DNA from: JAKRSD01 sp964473995
GTDB lineage: Bacteria; Bacteroidota; Bacteroidia; CAIKAF01
Reading direction: 5' to 3'
DNA length: 64,000 nucleotides
NCBI GenBank assembly: GCA_964473995.1
Contig: CAYYRB010000002.1
Span: 10,862 to 74,861, forward strand
The notes under the pieces were generated by a model. It was not told where the DNA came from. It worked only from the letters and a program-made list of their open reading frames with translations, and did not search any database. Below are positions 51,363 through 59,407 of this stretch, piece after piece; position 1 is the stretch's first letter; each line of letters starts with the position of its first letter. The position numbers and the translations under genes are program-made.

Positions 51363-52340
51363 TCAACGATATAACTGTGCTGTTTTCACCACTGACTGGG
51401 GATCGTCCGAAATAATACCATCCACTCCCGTTTCTATGGTTTTCATGATTTGTACGGAATCGTTCACCGTCCAAGGAATCACTTTCATACCCAACTCATG
51501 AAGTGCTTTCACCTCCTCTTTGCCAACCAAGGAGTATTGCGGGCTGTATATCTGTGGCGTAAAATCAAGTTCGGCCAACTTTTTTCTGAAATCCTTCTCC
51601 CCTTCCACCAGGTAGGCCAAAGCAATGGTTTCATCCAAACGTCGCATCGCTTTCAGTGAACGCGCATCAAAGGATTGAATGGTAACCCGATCTTTCAATC
51701 CATTGCGGGAAATAACCTCATACACGAGCCGTGCAAATTTATCCGGTTCGGGAGTCATAAAGTTATCCCATTCGGGCCTACTTTTAATTTCGATGTTATA
51801 TCGGATCAGGGGGAGTTTTTCATTAATAATCAAGTTTTCCACCTCACGAAAAACATCACTCAGGAGTGGTTTAAACTGGGCTTTGGGCCTCTGCTTCGGA
51901 AAATTTTTATTCCACCGTTTGCCGCAGTCAAATAACATAATCTGCTCATATGGCATATCATACAGACGGTACTTTTCATCATCGGGTGGGAGGAGCCGGT
52001 CTCCGTTGGAAAAAGAACAGGTTTCACTGCTCATCCAAGGCTCGTGAGACAAAACCACCTGATTGTCTTTGGAAATTACCACGTCCATTTCCAGGGTAGT
52101 TAATCCGGCAATACGTGCAGCCGACAACATGCCGAATAACGTATTTTCAGGGAATAAGCCGCGTGCTCCCCGATGTCCTTGTATGTCAAATTCCGAACTG
52201 ATTTTGAACGTAGTGTCCCGCACAAATTTCCCCGCAGATTCTTCCTCCGAAATTTCATTGGGATGTTTTTTGGCATTTCCTCCGCAGGAAAACAGTGCCG
52301 TAAAACAGGCAAAGGCTGTAAAGAATGTCCATTTATTCAT
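51363..52340 (-). CDS. Glycerophosphodiester phosphodiesterase (lipoprotein)
   Basis: GDPD-family enzyme hydrolysing glycerophosphodiesters to glycerol-3-phosphate and alcohol. A lipoprotein signal (MNKWTFFTAFACFTALFSC) precedes a Gly/Lys linker. The TIM-barrel domain shows FDIQGHRGARGLFPENTLFGMLSAARIAGLTTLEMDVVISKDNQVVLSHEPWMS, with both catalytic histidines and the metal-binding E/D, then YNIEIKSRPEW, TIQSFDARSLKAM and MKVIPWTVND...GVDGIISDDPQ. The 325 residues are complete. It starts 2 bp after the stop of the PorE-like gene, so it is co-transcribed with it. Confidence 0.92.
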   Translation of the reverse strand: MNKWTFFTAFACFTALFSCGGNAKKHPNEISEEESAGKFVRDTTFKISSEFDIQGHRGARGLFPENTLFGMLSAARIAGLTTLEMDVVISKDNQVVLSHEPWMSSETCSFSNGDRLLPPDDEKYRLYDMPYEQIMLFDCGKRWNKNFPKQRPKAQFKPLLSDVFREVENLIINEKLPLIRYNIEIKSRPEWDNFMTPEPDKFARLVYEVISRNGLKDRVTIQSFDARSLKAMRRLDETIALAYLVEGEKDFRKKLAELDFTPQIYSPQYSLVGKEEVKALHELGMKVIPWTVNDSVQIMKTIETGVDGIISDDPQSVVKTAQLYR

Positions 52341-52342
52341 GG

Positions 52343-54292
52343 TTACAGGGATATAATTTTAAATTCAGTTCTTCGGTTATTGGCTCTGCCTTCGGGCGTG
52401 TTATTATCATCGATGGGACGGCTGTCGCCGTAGCCTTTTGAGGTAAGTCTGTCCCCATCAATTCCCGCTTTCAATAAATAATCCATCACCGCTTTGGCGC
52501 GTCCGTCGGAAAGTTTCAGATTGGATTCTTTGGATCCGACGTTATCGGTATGTCCTGAAATTTCAATTTTCAGGGTGGAATTTTGGTTCAGAAAGCCGAG
52601 GAGTTTTTCCAGTTCAGCCTGGCTTTCTGATTTCAGCTCGGCAGATCCCGTTTCGAAAAAAATATTTTTCATCACGATACGTTCGTCGGGTCTCACCGGA
52701 ATCAAATCCACATCTTTTCTGTAGGGTTCAATCTGATTTTTAATTTCTTTCAGGCTGAAATTTTCAGAATAGAAAAGGTAGCCCGATTTACTCACATTTA
52801 AGGCATAATTTTTATTCACCGGGATGGCCACCAAAAAAGCTCCGGTGCGGGCATCAGAAAACGAACGGATGACAATCTTGCCCGTTTCTAAATCAATCAG
52901 CTCAAAGTCTGCTTCCAACGGCAATCTGGTTTGAATATCCCGCACTGTTCCCGCCATATAGGTTACGGGAACGGGTCTGGCTTCGGGATATAGTTCAAAC
53001 TGATACAGATCAAAATCACCCGAACCTTCCAGTTTGTTGGAGGCGTAATACCCGGTTTTTCCATCCGAACTGATCACCAGGCTGCGTTCATCATCCACCG
53101 TATTAATGGGAAAGCCTAAATTGACAGGGATTCCAAAGTTTCCGTCGCTCTGGCGCCTGGAATAAAAAAAATCAAAACCGCCTACTCCGGGATGGTAATC
53201 GGACGAAAAATACAGGGTTTGATTATCGGGATGGATAAAGGGTGAAAATTCATCGCCCGGTGTATTGATTTTGTCACCCAGGTTTTGGGGTCTTCCCCAT
53301 TTTCCGTCGGGCTGCAATTCCGATCTCCAGATGTCGGCTCCGCCTTTTCCGCCGGGCATGTTGCTTACATAATATAGGGTTCGGCCGTCGGAGGCAATGA
53401 ACGGCTGACTTTCCCAAAATTTGGTATTTACCGGAGCTCCCAAATTTTGAGGCTGGCTCCATCCTTTCCCGGATTTCAGGGAATAGTAAATGTCGCTTTT
53501 CTCACTAAAGCCGTCGGGTCTGCCCACGGCAGCAAAAAAAAGATAATTCCCGTCGGGCGAAATACTTTGCGCCCCCTCGTTGCAATCTGAGTTTAATGGA
53601 TAACCCATGTTTTCAGCCCGAGTCCAAATTCCTTTATCCATCGTGGATGAATAAAAATCTTCCAAGCGGCCGTCCGGTGTGGGACAAGAACGCTTCGCGG
53701 TCGGTTCCAGGCGGGTGAAAATGAGCGTTTGTCCGTCCGTGGAAATGGTTGGACCATATTCTGCATTGGGCGTATTGACTCCCGATCCCAAATTCACGGG
53801 TTGAAAAGGTTTGGGGTTATTCATGATGTCTGCCCCAATTTCGCATCTGCGGATGACTTCACGAATGGCAGACATTTCTTTTGGATCACTCAACGTAGTG
53901 AGATAATCCGTGAAATACTTGAGCGCCTCAGAAAACCGGATTCTTTCCATTTCAATACTGCCGCAGTAGCTCAACGCTTTCGCCCCGAAGCGTGCGTCTA
54001 TCCGATAGGCCTGCAAATAAGCGGCTATCGCTCCGTCAGGGTCTTTCTTGTCGGCCCGGATATCCCCCAAGAGCATAAACGCTTCCTTAAAAATAGCATC
54101 CCGCTCAGTGGCTTTCATTACCCACTTCTCCGCTGATGCATAGTCCTTTTTGAGATAATCGGTGAGTCCCTGCTGAAACCAGTCGGCAGCCTTTTTATCC
54201 GTAGTGGTCAACTTACCAGGCTGCGCATGGCAGGAAGTGATTAAAAAAATTAAAAGAAAAACAGGAAGCAGAAAATATCGGGAAATTATCAT
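52343..54292 (-). CDS. PorE-like TPR / PD40-propeller / OmpA-domain protein
   Basis: Outer-membrane-associated, peptidoglycan-binding protein. A signal ending LIFLITSC or CHAQ is either a lipobox or a SPase I site. Order over 649 residues: TPR helices at about 30-150; a WD40-like/PD40 beta-propeller at about 165-435 with repeated motifs (PTISTDGQTLIF, SISPDGNYLFFAA, FIASDGRTLYYVSNMPGGKGGADIW, FIHPDNQTLYFSSDYHPGVGGFDFFYS, VISSDGKTGYYAS); a carboxypeptidase-regulatory-like domain at about 442-515; and OmpA_C at about 540-649 with SGHTDNVGS...LSDGRAKAV and EGRANNRRTEF. This is the architecture of PorE of the type IX secretion system. Many paralogs share it, so T9SS function is only possible. Confidence 0.85.
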   Translation of the reverse strand: MIISRYFLLPVFLLIFLITSCHAQPGKLTTTDKKAADWFQQGLTDYLKKDYASAEKWVMKATERDAIFKEAFMLLGDIRADKKDPDGAIAAYLQAYRIDARFGAKALSYCGSIEMERIRFSEALKYFTDYLTTLSDPKEMSAIREVIRRCEIGADIMNNPKPFQPVNLGSGVNTPNAEYGPTISTDGQTLIFTRLEPTAKRSCPTPDGRLEDFYSSTMDKGIWTRAENMGYPLNSDCNEGAQSISPDGNYLFFAAVGRPDGFSEKSDIYYSLKSGKGWSQPQNLGAPVNTKFWESQPFIASDGRTLYYVSNMPGGKGGADIWRSELQPDGKWGRPQNLGDKINTPGDEFSPFIHPDNQTLYFSSDYHPGVGGFDFFYSRRQSDGNFGIPVNLGFPINTVDDERSLVISSDGKTGYYASNKLEGSGDFDLYQFELYPEARPVPVTYMAGTVRDIQTRLPLEADFELIDLETGKIVIRSFSDARTGAFLVAIPVNKNYALNVSKSGYLFYSENFSLKEIKNQIEPYRKDVDLIPVRPDERIVMKNIFFETGSAELKSESQAELEKLLGFLNQNSTLKIEISGHTDNVGSKESNLKLSDGRAKAVMDYLLKAGIDGDRLTSKGYGDSRPIDDNNTPEGRANNRRTEFKIISL

Positions 54293-54304
54293 TTCAAAAA
54301 GGGG

Positions 54305-54925
54305 TTAGGGAATTTGAAGGTATTTATGCGTCTGCAGGGATATCTGCCAACGCGGATGCTGTTTTACATATTCCACGATGCGCGGGCTCATTTCTTTTTC
54401 CCTGCTCCATTCGGGTTGCAGAAAAAGAAGGCAGGAAGGATTCACCAGCGCGGCATACTTTTCAGCCCATTCAAAATCCGATTTGTTATAAACGATGATT
54501 TTCAATTCGTGGGCCTTCTGAAAAATATCGGCATAAGGTGCTTTAAATTTTTTTGGAGAAAAGACGATCCAGTCCCACTCTCCGGTTACGGGATATGCAC
54601 CTGAAGTTTCAAGCCATACGCGCAGCCCTTTTTTTCTGATTGCGTCGGTGAGCAATTCAAGGTTATACATCAGCGGTTCACCGCCCGTTATAACCACAGA
54701 TTCAGCGGGTGAATTTTTAATGAGACGAATAATCTCGTCTATCGAAAGAAGAGGATGTGCCGAGGCGTCCCAAGATTCTTTTACATCGCACCAAACGCAG
54801 CCAATGTCACAGCCGCCCAGCCGGATAAAATAAGCCGCTTTACCTGCATTGGCTCCTTCACCCTGAACGGTGTAAAAATGCTCCATGACAGGAAAAGCAT
54901 CGGTGTTTGGAAGAGACTCGTTCAT
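54305..54925 (-). CDS. queE: 7-carboxy-7-deazaguanine synthase
   Basis: Radical-SAM enzyme making the deazaguanine core of queuosine. The 206 residues carry HFYTVQGEGANAGKAAYFIRLGGCDIGCVWCDVKESWDA, the QueE pattern with CxxxCxxC cluster ligands, ESVVITGGEPLMYN for SAM binding, LETSGAYPVTGEWDWIVFSPKKFKAP, and a C-terminal LQPEWSREKEMSPRIVEYVKQHPRWQISLQTHKYL. It precedes the PorE-like gene by 12 bp on the same strand. No queC/D/F is adjacent. Confidence 0.93.
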   Translation of the reverse strand: MNESLPNTDAFPVMEHFYTVQGEGANAGKAAYFIRLGGCDIGCVWCDVKESWDASAHPLLSIDEIIRLIKNSPAESVVITGGEPLMYNLELLTDAIRKKGLRVWLETSGAYPVTGEWDWIVFSPKKFKAPYADIFQKAHELKIIVYNKSDFEWAEKYAALVNPSCLLFLQPEWSREKEMSPRIVEYVKQHPRWQISLQTHKYLQIP

Positions 54926-54953
54926 TTACGCTACGAAGAAAAGAAAACAAATA

Positions 54954-55841
54954 CTATGCCCCAAAAACATGTTGGAGCACTTGTCGGATCATTTTTTCCA
55001 CATCGGCATCGGGATCGGCACTGAATTCCTTACGCACCCGGTTGGCCACGATAACCGAAACAGAAACGGCCTGATGTCCCAAAATACGGCTCATTCCATA
55101 AATGGCGGATGTTTCCATTTCGAAGTTGGTGACACCCATATTTTGAAAAGTTACATCCTGATACCTTGACAACAAATCCCCCACCTGAGGTCTGGCTCTC
55201 AGAATCCTTCCCTGCGGACCATAAAAACCGCATGCGGTAACCGTAATTCCGGAGTACGCATTCTTGGATACGGCATGAAACAAATCCTGATCAGCCTTCA
55301 CGGCGTAGGGCGCCGCCCAAGCTTCCGGATAGCCTGAAACGGAGGAAAAGGTGCGGGCCAATTCCATTTCTTCGGCGGTAAAGGGACAACGGTAATAATT
55401 CAAAAGTCCGTCAGTACCCAAGCCAAAAGCTGAAACCACGACAGAGCCGGCAGGGATATCTTCCGAAAGTGAGCCGGACGTACCCAGGCGAATCAACCGC
55501 AGGGATTTTTTTTCGGGTTTTTCGCATCTCGTTTCAAAGTCAATATTGACCAAGGCATCCAATTCATTGAGCACGATGTCTATGTTATCCGTTCCGATTC
55601 CTGTACTCAAAACGGTGACACGGTTTCCAGAAATCGTTCCCGTAATGCTTTTAAATTCCCGGTGCTCTCTGCTCAATTCTACAGAGTCAAAATGCCGGGC
55701 TACTTTTTCGGTACGATTCGGATCGCCCACCAAGAAAACGGTGTCGCCGAGTTCATCCGGGGTTAAATTTAAATGATAGATTGCTCCCCGGGGAGTAATG
55801 ATAAGCTCGGAAGGTGGAAAAAAAGGGGTTTGAAAAGCCAT
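54954..55841 (-). CDS. Uridine-phosphorylase-like nucleoside phosphorylase
   Basis: NP-I family phosphorylase cleaving a nucleoside to base and ribose-1-phosphate. The 295 residues show VFLVGDPNRTEKVARHFDSVEL (phosphate site), VTVLSTGIGTDNIDIVLNELDALVNIDF, IRLGTSGSLSEDIPAGSVVVS and NFEMETSAIYGMSRILGHQAVSVSVIVANR (ribose-binding Glu-Met-Glu). It is longer than typical E. coli Udp (253) because of extra N-terminal and mid-domain segments, a Bacteroidota feature. The gene is divergent from the USP gene with overlapping, face-to-face promoter boxes between them. Confidence 0.88.
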   Translation of the reverse strand: MAFQTPFFPPSELIITPRGAIYHLNLTPDELGDTVFLVGDPNRTEKVARHFDSVELSREHREFKSITGTISGNRVTVLSTGIGTDNIDIVLNELDALVNIDFETRCEKPEKKSLRLIRLGTSGSLSEDIPAGSVVVSAFGLGTDGLLNYYRCPFTAEEMELARTFSSVSGYPEAWAAPYAVKADQDLFHAVSKNAYSGITVTACGFYGPQGRILRARPQVGDLLSRYQDVTFQNMGVTNFEMETSAIYGMSRILGHQAVSVSVIVANRVRKEFSADPDADVEKMIRQVLQHVFGA

Positions 55842-55859
55842 CCCGTTTTATTAATTTTG
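55829..55859 (+). promoter_or_regulatory. TTTG-N19-TAATTTTG promoter of the USP/epimerase/DAHP synthase operon
   Basis: TTTG at 55829-55832, a 19-bp spacer and TAATTTTG at 55852-55859 reproduce the full Bacteroidota promoter consensus. The USP ATG is 27 bp downstream. The -33 element lies inside the first codons of the divergent phosphorylase gene. Confidence 0.75.
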
Positions 55860-55863
55860 CGTC

Positions 55864-55898
55864 CAAATTTAGCAAACCCAAATAACATGACTGACAAA
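55864..55898 (-). promoter_or_regulatory. Minus-strand TAAATTTG promoter of the nucleoside phosphorylase
   Basis: On the minus strand TAAATTTG occupies 55864-55871, 22 bp before the phosphorylase ATG. A TTTG at 55895-55898 with a 23-bp spacer is a possible -33 box. The two opposite -7 boxes are separated by only 4 bp. Confidence 0.55.
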
Positions 55899-56744
55899 TC
55901 CATCATCATCGTACCGCTTGATTGGAGCGAACAATCATTAATCGCTTTAGATCAGGCCTGTAACGTGGCCGAAACGTTGCATGCTTCTTTGCATTTGGTT
56001 TATGTAAAAGATGCTCCCGGCCTTTTCGGAAAAAAAGAACATGATGATGAAATTCAGCGGGAAATTTTGGCCAAACTGAACGAAACAGGCGAAGGAATAC
56101 GCCGTGACAGAAATATTTCCGTAACCTCTGAAGTGCGTATCGGAAAAATTTATGACCAGATCAACGAGGCGGCCGATGAACTGAAAGCCGCCTTTATCAT
56201 CATGGGTACGGCAGGTTCCCAGGGATTGAAGAAGAAATTTATCGGCTCCAATGCGCTACGCGTGGTGAAACAATCCCATACACCTGTAATTACCATTAAA
56301 GGAAAGCACCACAATAAAGGGTGTAAAATTATCGTGCTGCCGCTTGACCTTACCAAGGAAACCCGGGAAAAGGTAGGAAAAGCCATTGAATTTGCCAAAG
56401 CATTCGGTTCACTCATCATCACCGTTTCCGTGATGGAAACCGAGGATGAATTTGTGGTTAACCACCTGAAACGGCAAATGACCCAGGTGCATGCCTATAT
56501 CGAGGAGCATGGTGTACAGGTAACCAGCGACCTGGTGAACAAAAAGGGTTCCGTAGCCGATACCATCTTAGAATTCAGTAAAAATGTGAATGCGGATCTG
56601 TTGATGATTATGACCCAACAAGAGATTGATTTTTCCGACCTCTTCATCGGTTCTCAGGCACAGGCCATCATTAACAACAGTGAAATTCCAGTTCTGAGTA
56701 TCATTCCACGTCCGCACGAAGTGGCTTCGCCCATTTTCACCTGA
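55887..56744 (+). CDS. Universal stress protein, tandem UspA domains
   Basis: Cytoplasmic stress protein with two UspA alpha/beta domains. The ATG at 55887 (285 residues) fits the promoter 27 bp upstream and the family start (MTDKSIIIVPLDWSEQSLIALDQA); the longer ORF crosses the promoter. Domain 1 (1-145) ends in IIMGTAGSQGLKKKFIGSNALRVVKQSHTPVITI, with a G-x-G-x9-G-like ATP-loop region. Domain 2 (150-285) has LLMIMTQQEIDFSDLFIGSQAQAIINNSEIPVLSI with a weaker motif. It is 9 bp upstream of an epimerase/CBS fusion and part of the same transcript as DAHP synthase. Confidence 0.88.
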   Translation: MTDKSIIIVPLDWSEQSLIALDQACNVAETLHASLHLVYVKDAPGLFGKKEHDDEIQREILAKLNETGEGIRRDRNISVTSEVRIGKIYDQINEAADELKAAFIIMGTAGSQGLKKKFIGSNALRVVKQSHTPVITIKGKHHNKGCKIIVLPLDLTKETREKVGKAIEFAKAFGSLIITVSVMETEDEFVVNHLKRQMTQVHAYIEEHGVQVTSDLVNKKGSVADTILEFSKNVNADLLMIMTQQEIDFSDLFIGSQAQAIINNSEIPVLSIIPRPHEVASPIFT

Positions 56745-56753
56745 TTATAACGC

Positions 56754-57761
56754 ATGAAGATATCCGCATCGCTCTATTCAGGTCAGGACCGGACGCTCGA
56801 GGAATTGGTGAGCAGCCTGGATGCCTACCGGATGGATATGTTTCACCTGGATTGCAACAACCGGCCTGAGGTGTTTGATGACATTATCCGGATTCGGAAA
56901 ATCAGCAATACACCCATCGATCTTCATATTATTTCCGAAGATCCGCAACCGTTCATTGATCGTGCCGTGGAATTGGGAGTGGAATATGTGCAGATACAGT
57001 TGGAAGATGCCCGCAAACCGTTCCGATTTCCGGAAAATACGGCCACACGGTTCGGTATAGCCTTGGTTTCTGAAACACCTCCCTCCTCTTTCCTCCCCTT
57101 CGTAGATTCCTGTTTTTTCGTTCTTTTTATGACTACAACACCCGGTAAAAGCGGGGGTATATTCAATAAAGCCAATTTTCAACGCATCCGCGAATTTGGC
57201 CGACTTTTTCCGGGTAAACGCATTCATGTGGATGGCGGGGTAAACGGAGAGGTTTCTTTCATTTTGCGCCTGTTGGGCGTGGATTCCGTGGTATCGGGAT
57301 CCTTCCTGGTGAATAACGCCATGCCCGGTCTGGCCTTGTTGGAGCTGCTGCATCGGGAGGTTGCCGGAAATTTCACCGTGGGCGATTTTATGGACGGACA
57401 GCATCACATACCAGTCATTTTGGAGGAAGAAGCCTCCTTTTTAAAAGCTGTTGAAGAAATTGAACGTTTCGGCCAGGGCTTTGTGTTTTATCAAAATGCC
57501 GCGGGCGAATTAACCGGAATCAGCAGCAATGCCGACATACGCCGGGCCGTTTTGAAGCATAGGGAAAGTCTGCATGACTTACCCGCGGATGATTATATCA
57601 ACCGAAATCCGCTGACCATTCAAGAATCCGCAGGCATCACCGATTTGCTCCGTCTCATCAAACGACAATCTTTCCCGGTGAATTTTCTGCCGGTGACCGA
57701 CGCTAATAAACGCCTTTCCGGTTATATCACATTTAACTCACTAATCAAAGGAGAATCATGA
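56754..57761 (+). CDS. Ribulose-phosphate 3-epimerase-like domain fused to a KdsD-like CBS pair
   Basis: Apparent two-domain enzyme of 335 residues. Residues 1-200 follow the ribulose-phosphate epimerase TIM barrel: ISASLYS with the substrate Ser, FHLDC (H31, D33), DLHII (H58), FMTTTPGKSGGIF in place of MSVNPGFGGQ, HVDGGVN (D160) and SGSFLV for phosphate binding. All metal and catalytic positions appear kept, although the MDG loop is altered (LDCNN). Residues 205-335 form a CBS pair (VGDFM...IPVILEEEASFLKAVEEI, GISSNADIRRAVL, PVTDANKRLSGYITFNSL) resembling the CBS half of arabinose-5-phosphate isomerase KdsD. The last 4 bp overlap the DAHP synthase start. Pentose-phosphate epimerisation regulated by nucleotide is inferred. 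Confidence 0.75.
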   Translation: MKISASLYSGQDRTLEELVSSLDAYRMDMFHLDCNNRPEVFDDIIRIRKISNTPIDLHIISEDPQPFIDRAVELGVEYVQIQLEDARKPFRFPENTATRFGIALVSETPPSSFLPFVDSCFFVLFMTTTPGKSGGIFNKANFQRIREFGRLFPGKRIHVDGGVNGEVSFILRLLGVDSVVSGSFLVNNAMPGLALLELLHREVAGNFTVGDFMDGQHHIPVILEEEASFLKAVEEIERFGQGFVFYQNAAGELTGISSNADIRRAVLKHRESLHDLPADDYINRNPLTIQESAGITDLLRLIKRQSFPVNFLPVTDANKRLSGYITFNSLIKGES

Positions 57762-58756
57762 TCATCCTACTCAATGAAGGTATTTCACATCAACAGGCCG
57801 CCGATTTGGGTGTTACTTTTCAGTCCATCCATCTGCAGGAAAACGGAAGACAGATACTGATAACGGCCGGAAACCTAAAAGAATTACCGGTCGGTTTGGT
57901 ACCCTTCGCCGCCGAGTGGACGGATACGGGTTCTGATATCCAACTGGCTTCCAGAAAATACCGTAAAGAAACACGGGAAGTAGTTTTGGGAAGCGTGCGG
58001 ATAGGTGGCCATACGCGCAACACCGTGATGATTACCGGACCTTGTTCCGTTGAATCCGAAGCACAAATTACGCAGGCTGCCGAATTATGTGTGAAACTGG
58101 GCGTTAAAATTCTGCGTGCAGGTTGTTATAAACCGCGTACTTCCCCCTACTCGTTTCAAGGGCTCGGTCTGGAAGGATTGAGACTTCTCGGTAAAATGCG
58201 CGAAAAATACGGATTGGCTGTCATCACCGAAGTGCGGGACGCTTCCCATGTGGATGACGTAATAGAACACAGCGATATTGTGCAGATAGGCGCCAAAGCA
58301 ATGTATGATCAGGGTATTTTAAGGCGCTGCGGACAAACCCAAAAGCCGGTATTGTTAAAACGCGGTTTCGGAAGTACGCTGCAGGAATTTGTGCAGGCAG
58401 CCGAGTTTATCCTTTCGGGCGGAAATCCGAACGTCGTTCTTTGCGAGCGGGGAATCAGAACGTTTGAAACAAAAACGCGTTTTACGCTCGATTTATGCGG
58501 TGTGGCCTTTCTGAAAAAAGAAACCAATCTGCCGGTTATTTTGGATCCCAGTCATGCCATGGGTTATGCCTACGGGGTACCGGATCTTACACGCGCCTGC
58601 GCCGCCATGGGAATAGACGGATTGTTGATTGAAACTCACCCCGACCCTTCCGTGGCAAAAAGCGATGCCTCTCAGCAGTTGAACTTTGCTGAATTTACCG
58701 AACTGTATCATTCTTTGGGAAATGTGACCCAAGCCGTCGGATACCAGCTGGTATAG
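57758..58756 (+). CDS. aroF: 3-deoxy-7-phosphoheptulonate (DAHP) synthase, type I-beta with regulatory-like N-domain
   Basis: First shikimate-pathway enzyme, joining PEP and erythrose-4-phosphate. The 332 residues start with a ferredoxin-like domain of about 70 residues (IILLNEGISHQQAADLGV...). The barrel follows: VMITGPCSVESEAQI, VKILRAGCYKPRTSPYSFQGLGLEGL (KPRTSPYSFQG is DAHP-synthase-type, not KDO8P-synthase-type), DIVQIGAKAMYDQGIL, PVLLKRGFGSTLQEFVQAAEFILSGGNPNVVLCERGIRTFE, and DPSHAMGYAYGVPDL. An ATGA overlap couples it to the epimerase/CBS fusion. Convergent with the YdcF-like gene, 3 bp apart. Confidence 0.93.
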   Translation: MIILLNEGISHQQAADLGVTFQSIHLQENGRQILITAGNLKELPVGLVPFAAEWTDTGSDIQLASRKYRKETREVVLGSVRIGGHTRNTVMITGPCSVESEAQITQAAELCVKLGVKILRAGCYKPRTSPYSFQGLGLEGLRLLGKMREKYGLAVITEVRDASHVDDVIEHSDIVQIGAKAMYDQGILRRCGQTQKPVLLKRGFGSTLQEFVQAAEFILSGGNPNVVLCERGIRTFETKTRFTLDLCGVAFLKKETNLPVILDPSHAMGYAYGVPDLTRACAAMGIDGLLIETHPDPSVAKSDASQQLNFAEFTELYHSLGNVTQAVGYQLV

Positions 58757-58759
58757 TCG

Positions 58760-59407
58760 CTAATAGGCAAACCAGTAATACACGGTTTTCAGCCATTCTT
58801 CGTACACGGCCAGAAACCCGTGTTCCGTTCGCCACCATTCCTCCGGGTTGTATTGGGTAGGCAGACTGCCCACAACGGCTAATTCTCCCCACCCCTTTCC
58901 ATATTCCGAAAATATGTTTTTTGCCCTACGGGTATGGGTTTCCGAGGTAATGAGCAATACCGTTTTTCCGGCATGCTCTCCTTCAAAAAAGGTATTCATG
59001 GCCTCCACCTCCTCCAACGTGGACGTTCCTTTATTAATTACGACAATGGCATCCTCCGGAACTCCGAGCGTAATCAATCGCTCTCTTGCACTTTCGGCCT
59101 CGGTAACCAAAATACCCAGCGCCTCTAAAGGACGGGGTATTTGCCCGCCCGTACAGATTATTTTCCCGATTTTTTGTTCTTGGTAAAGCCTTGCCGCCAA
59201 AGCCGTGCGGCCTATCGGGTCACCACCCAATACCAGCCCGAAATCATATTTTTTTGATGGCTCCTTTCCTACATTAAAATAGCCATATACTCCATGCAAT
59301 ATGGGAATTCTGGCAAAATACAGACTTAATAAAATAAAAATCGGTACACTGATGTACCAAAATTTCTTTCGGCGTAAACTGCTTTTGAGTTTTTCTTTAA
59401 ACGTCAT
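58760..59407 (-). CDS. YdcF/SanA-family membrane protein (DUF218)
   Basis: Inner-membrane protein with a short cytoplasmic Lys/Arg-rich tail, one TM helix (FWYISVPIFILLSLYFARI), and a DUF218 domain: FGLVLGGDPIGRTALAARLYQEQKIGKIICTGGQ, SARERLITLGVPEDAIVVINKGTSTLEEVEAM and VLLITSETHTRRAKNIF. E. coli relatives SanA and ElyC affect the envelope barrier and lipid-II-linked precursors, but the reaction is unknown. It overlaps the dapA stop by 4 bp. A cell-wall link with dapA (diaminopimelate route) is plausible but unproven. Confidence 0.85.
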   Translation of the reverse strand: MTFKEKLKSSLRRKKFWYISVPIFILLSLYFARIPILHGVYGYFNVGKEPSKKYDFGLVLGGDPIGRTALAARLYQEQKIGKIICTGGQIPRPLEALGILVTEAESARERLITLGVPEDAIVVINKGTSTLEEVEAMNTFFEGEHAGKTVLLITSETHTRRAKNIFSEYGKGWGELAVVGSLPTQYNPEEWWRTEHGFLAVYEEWLKTVYYWFAY

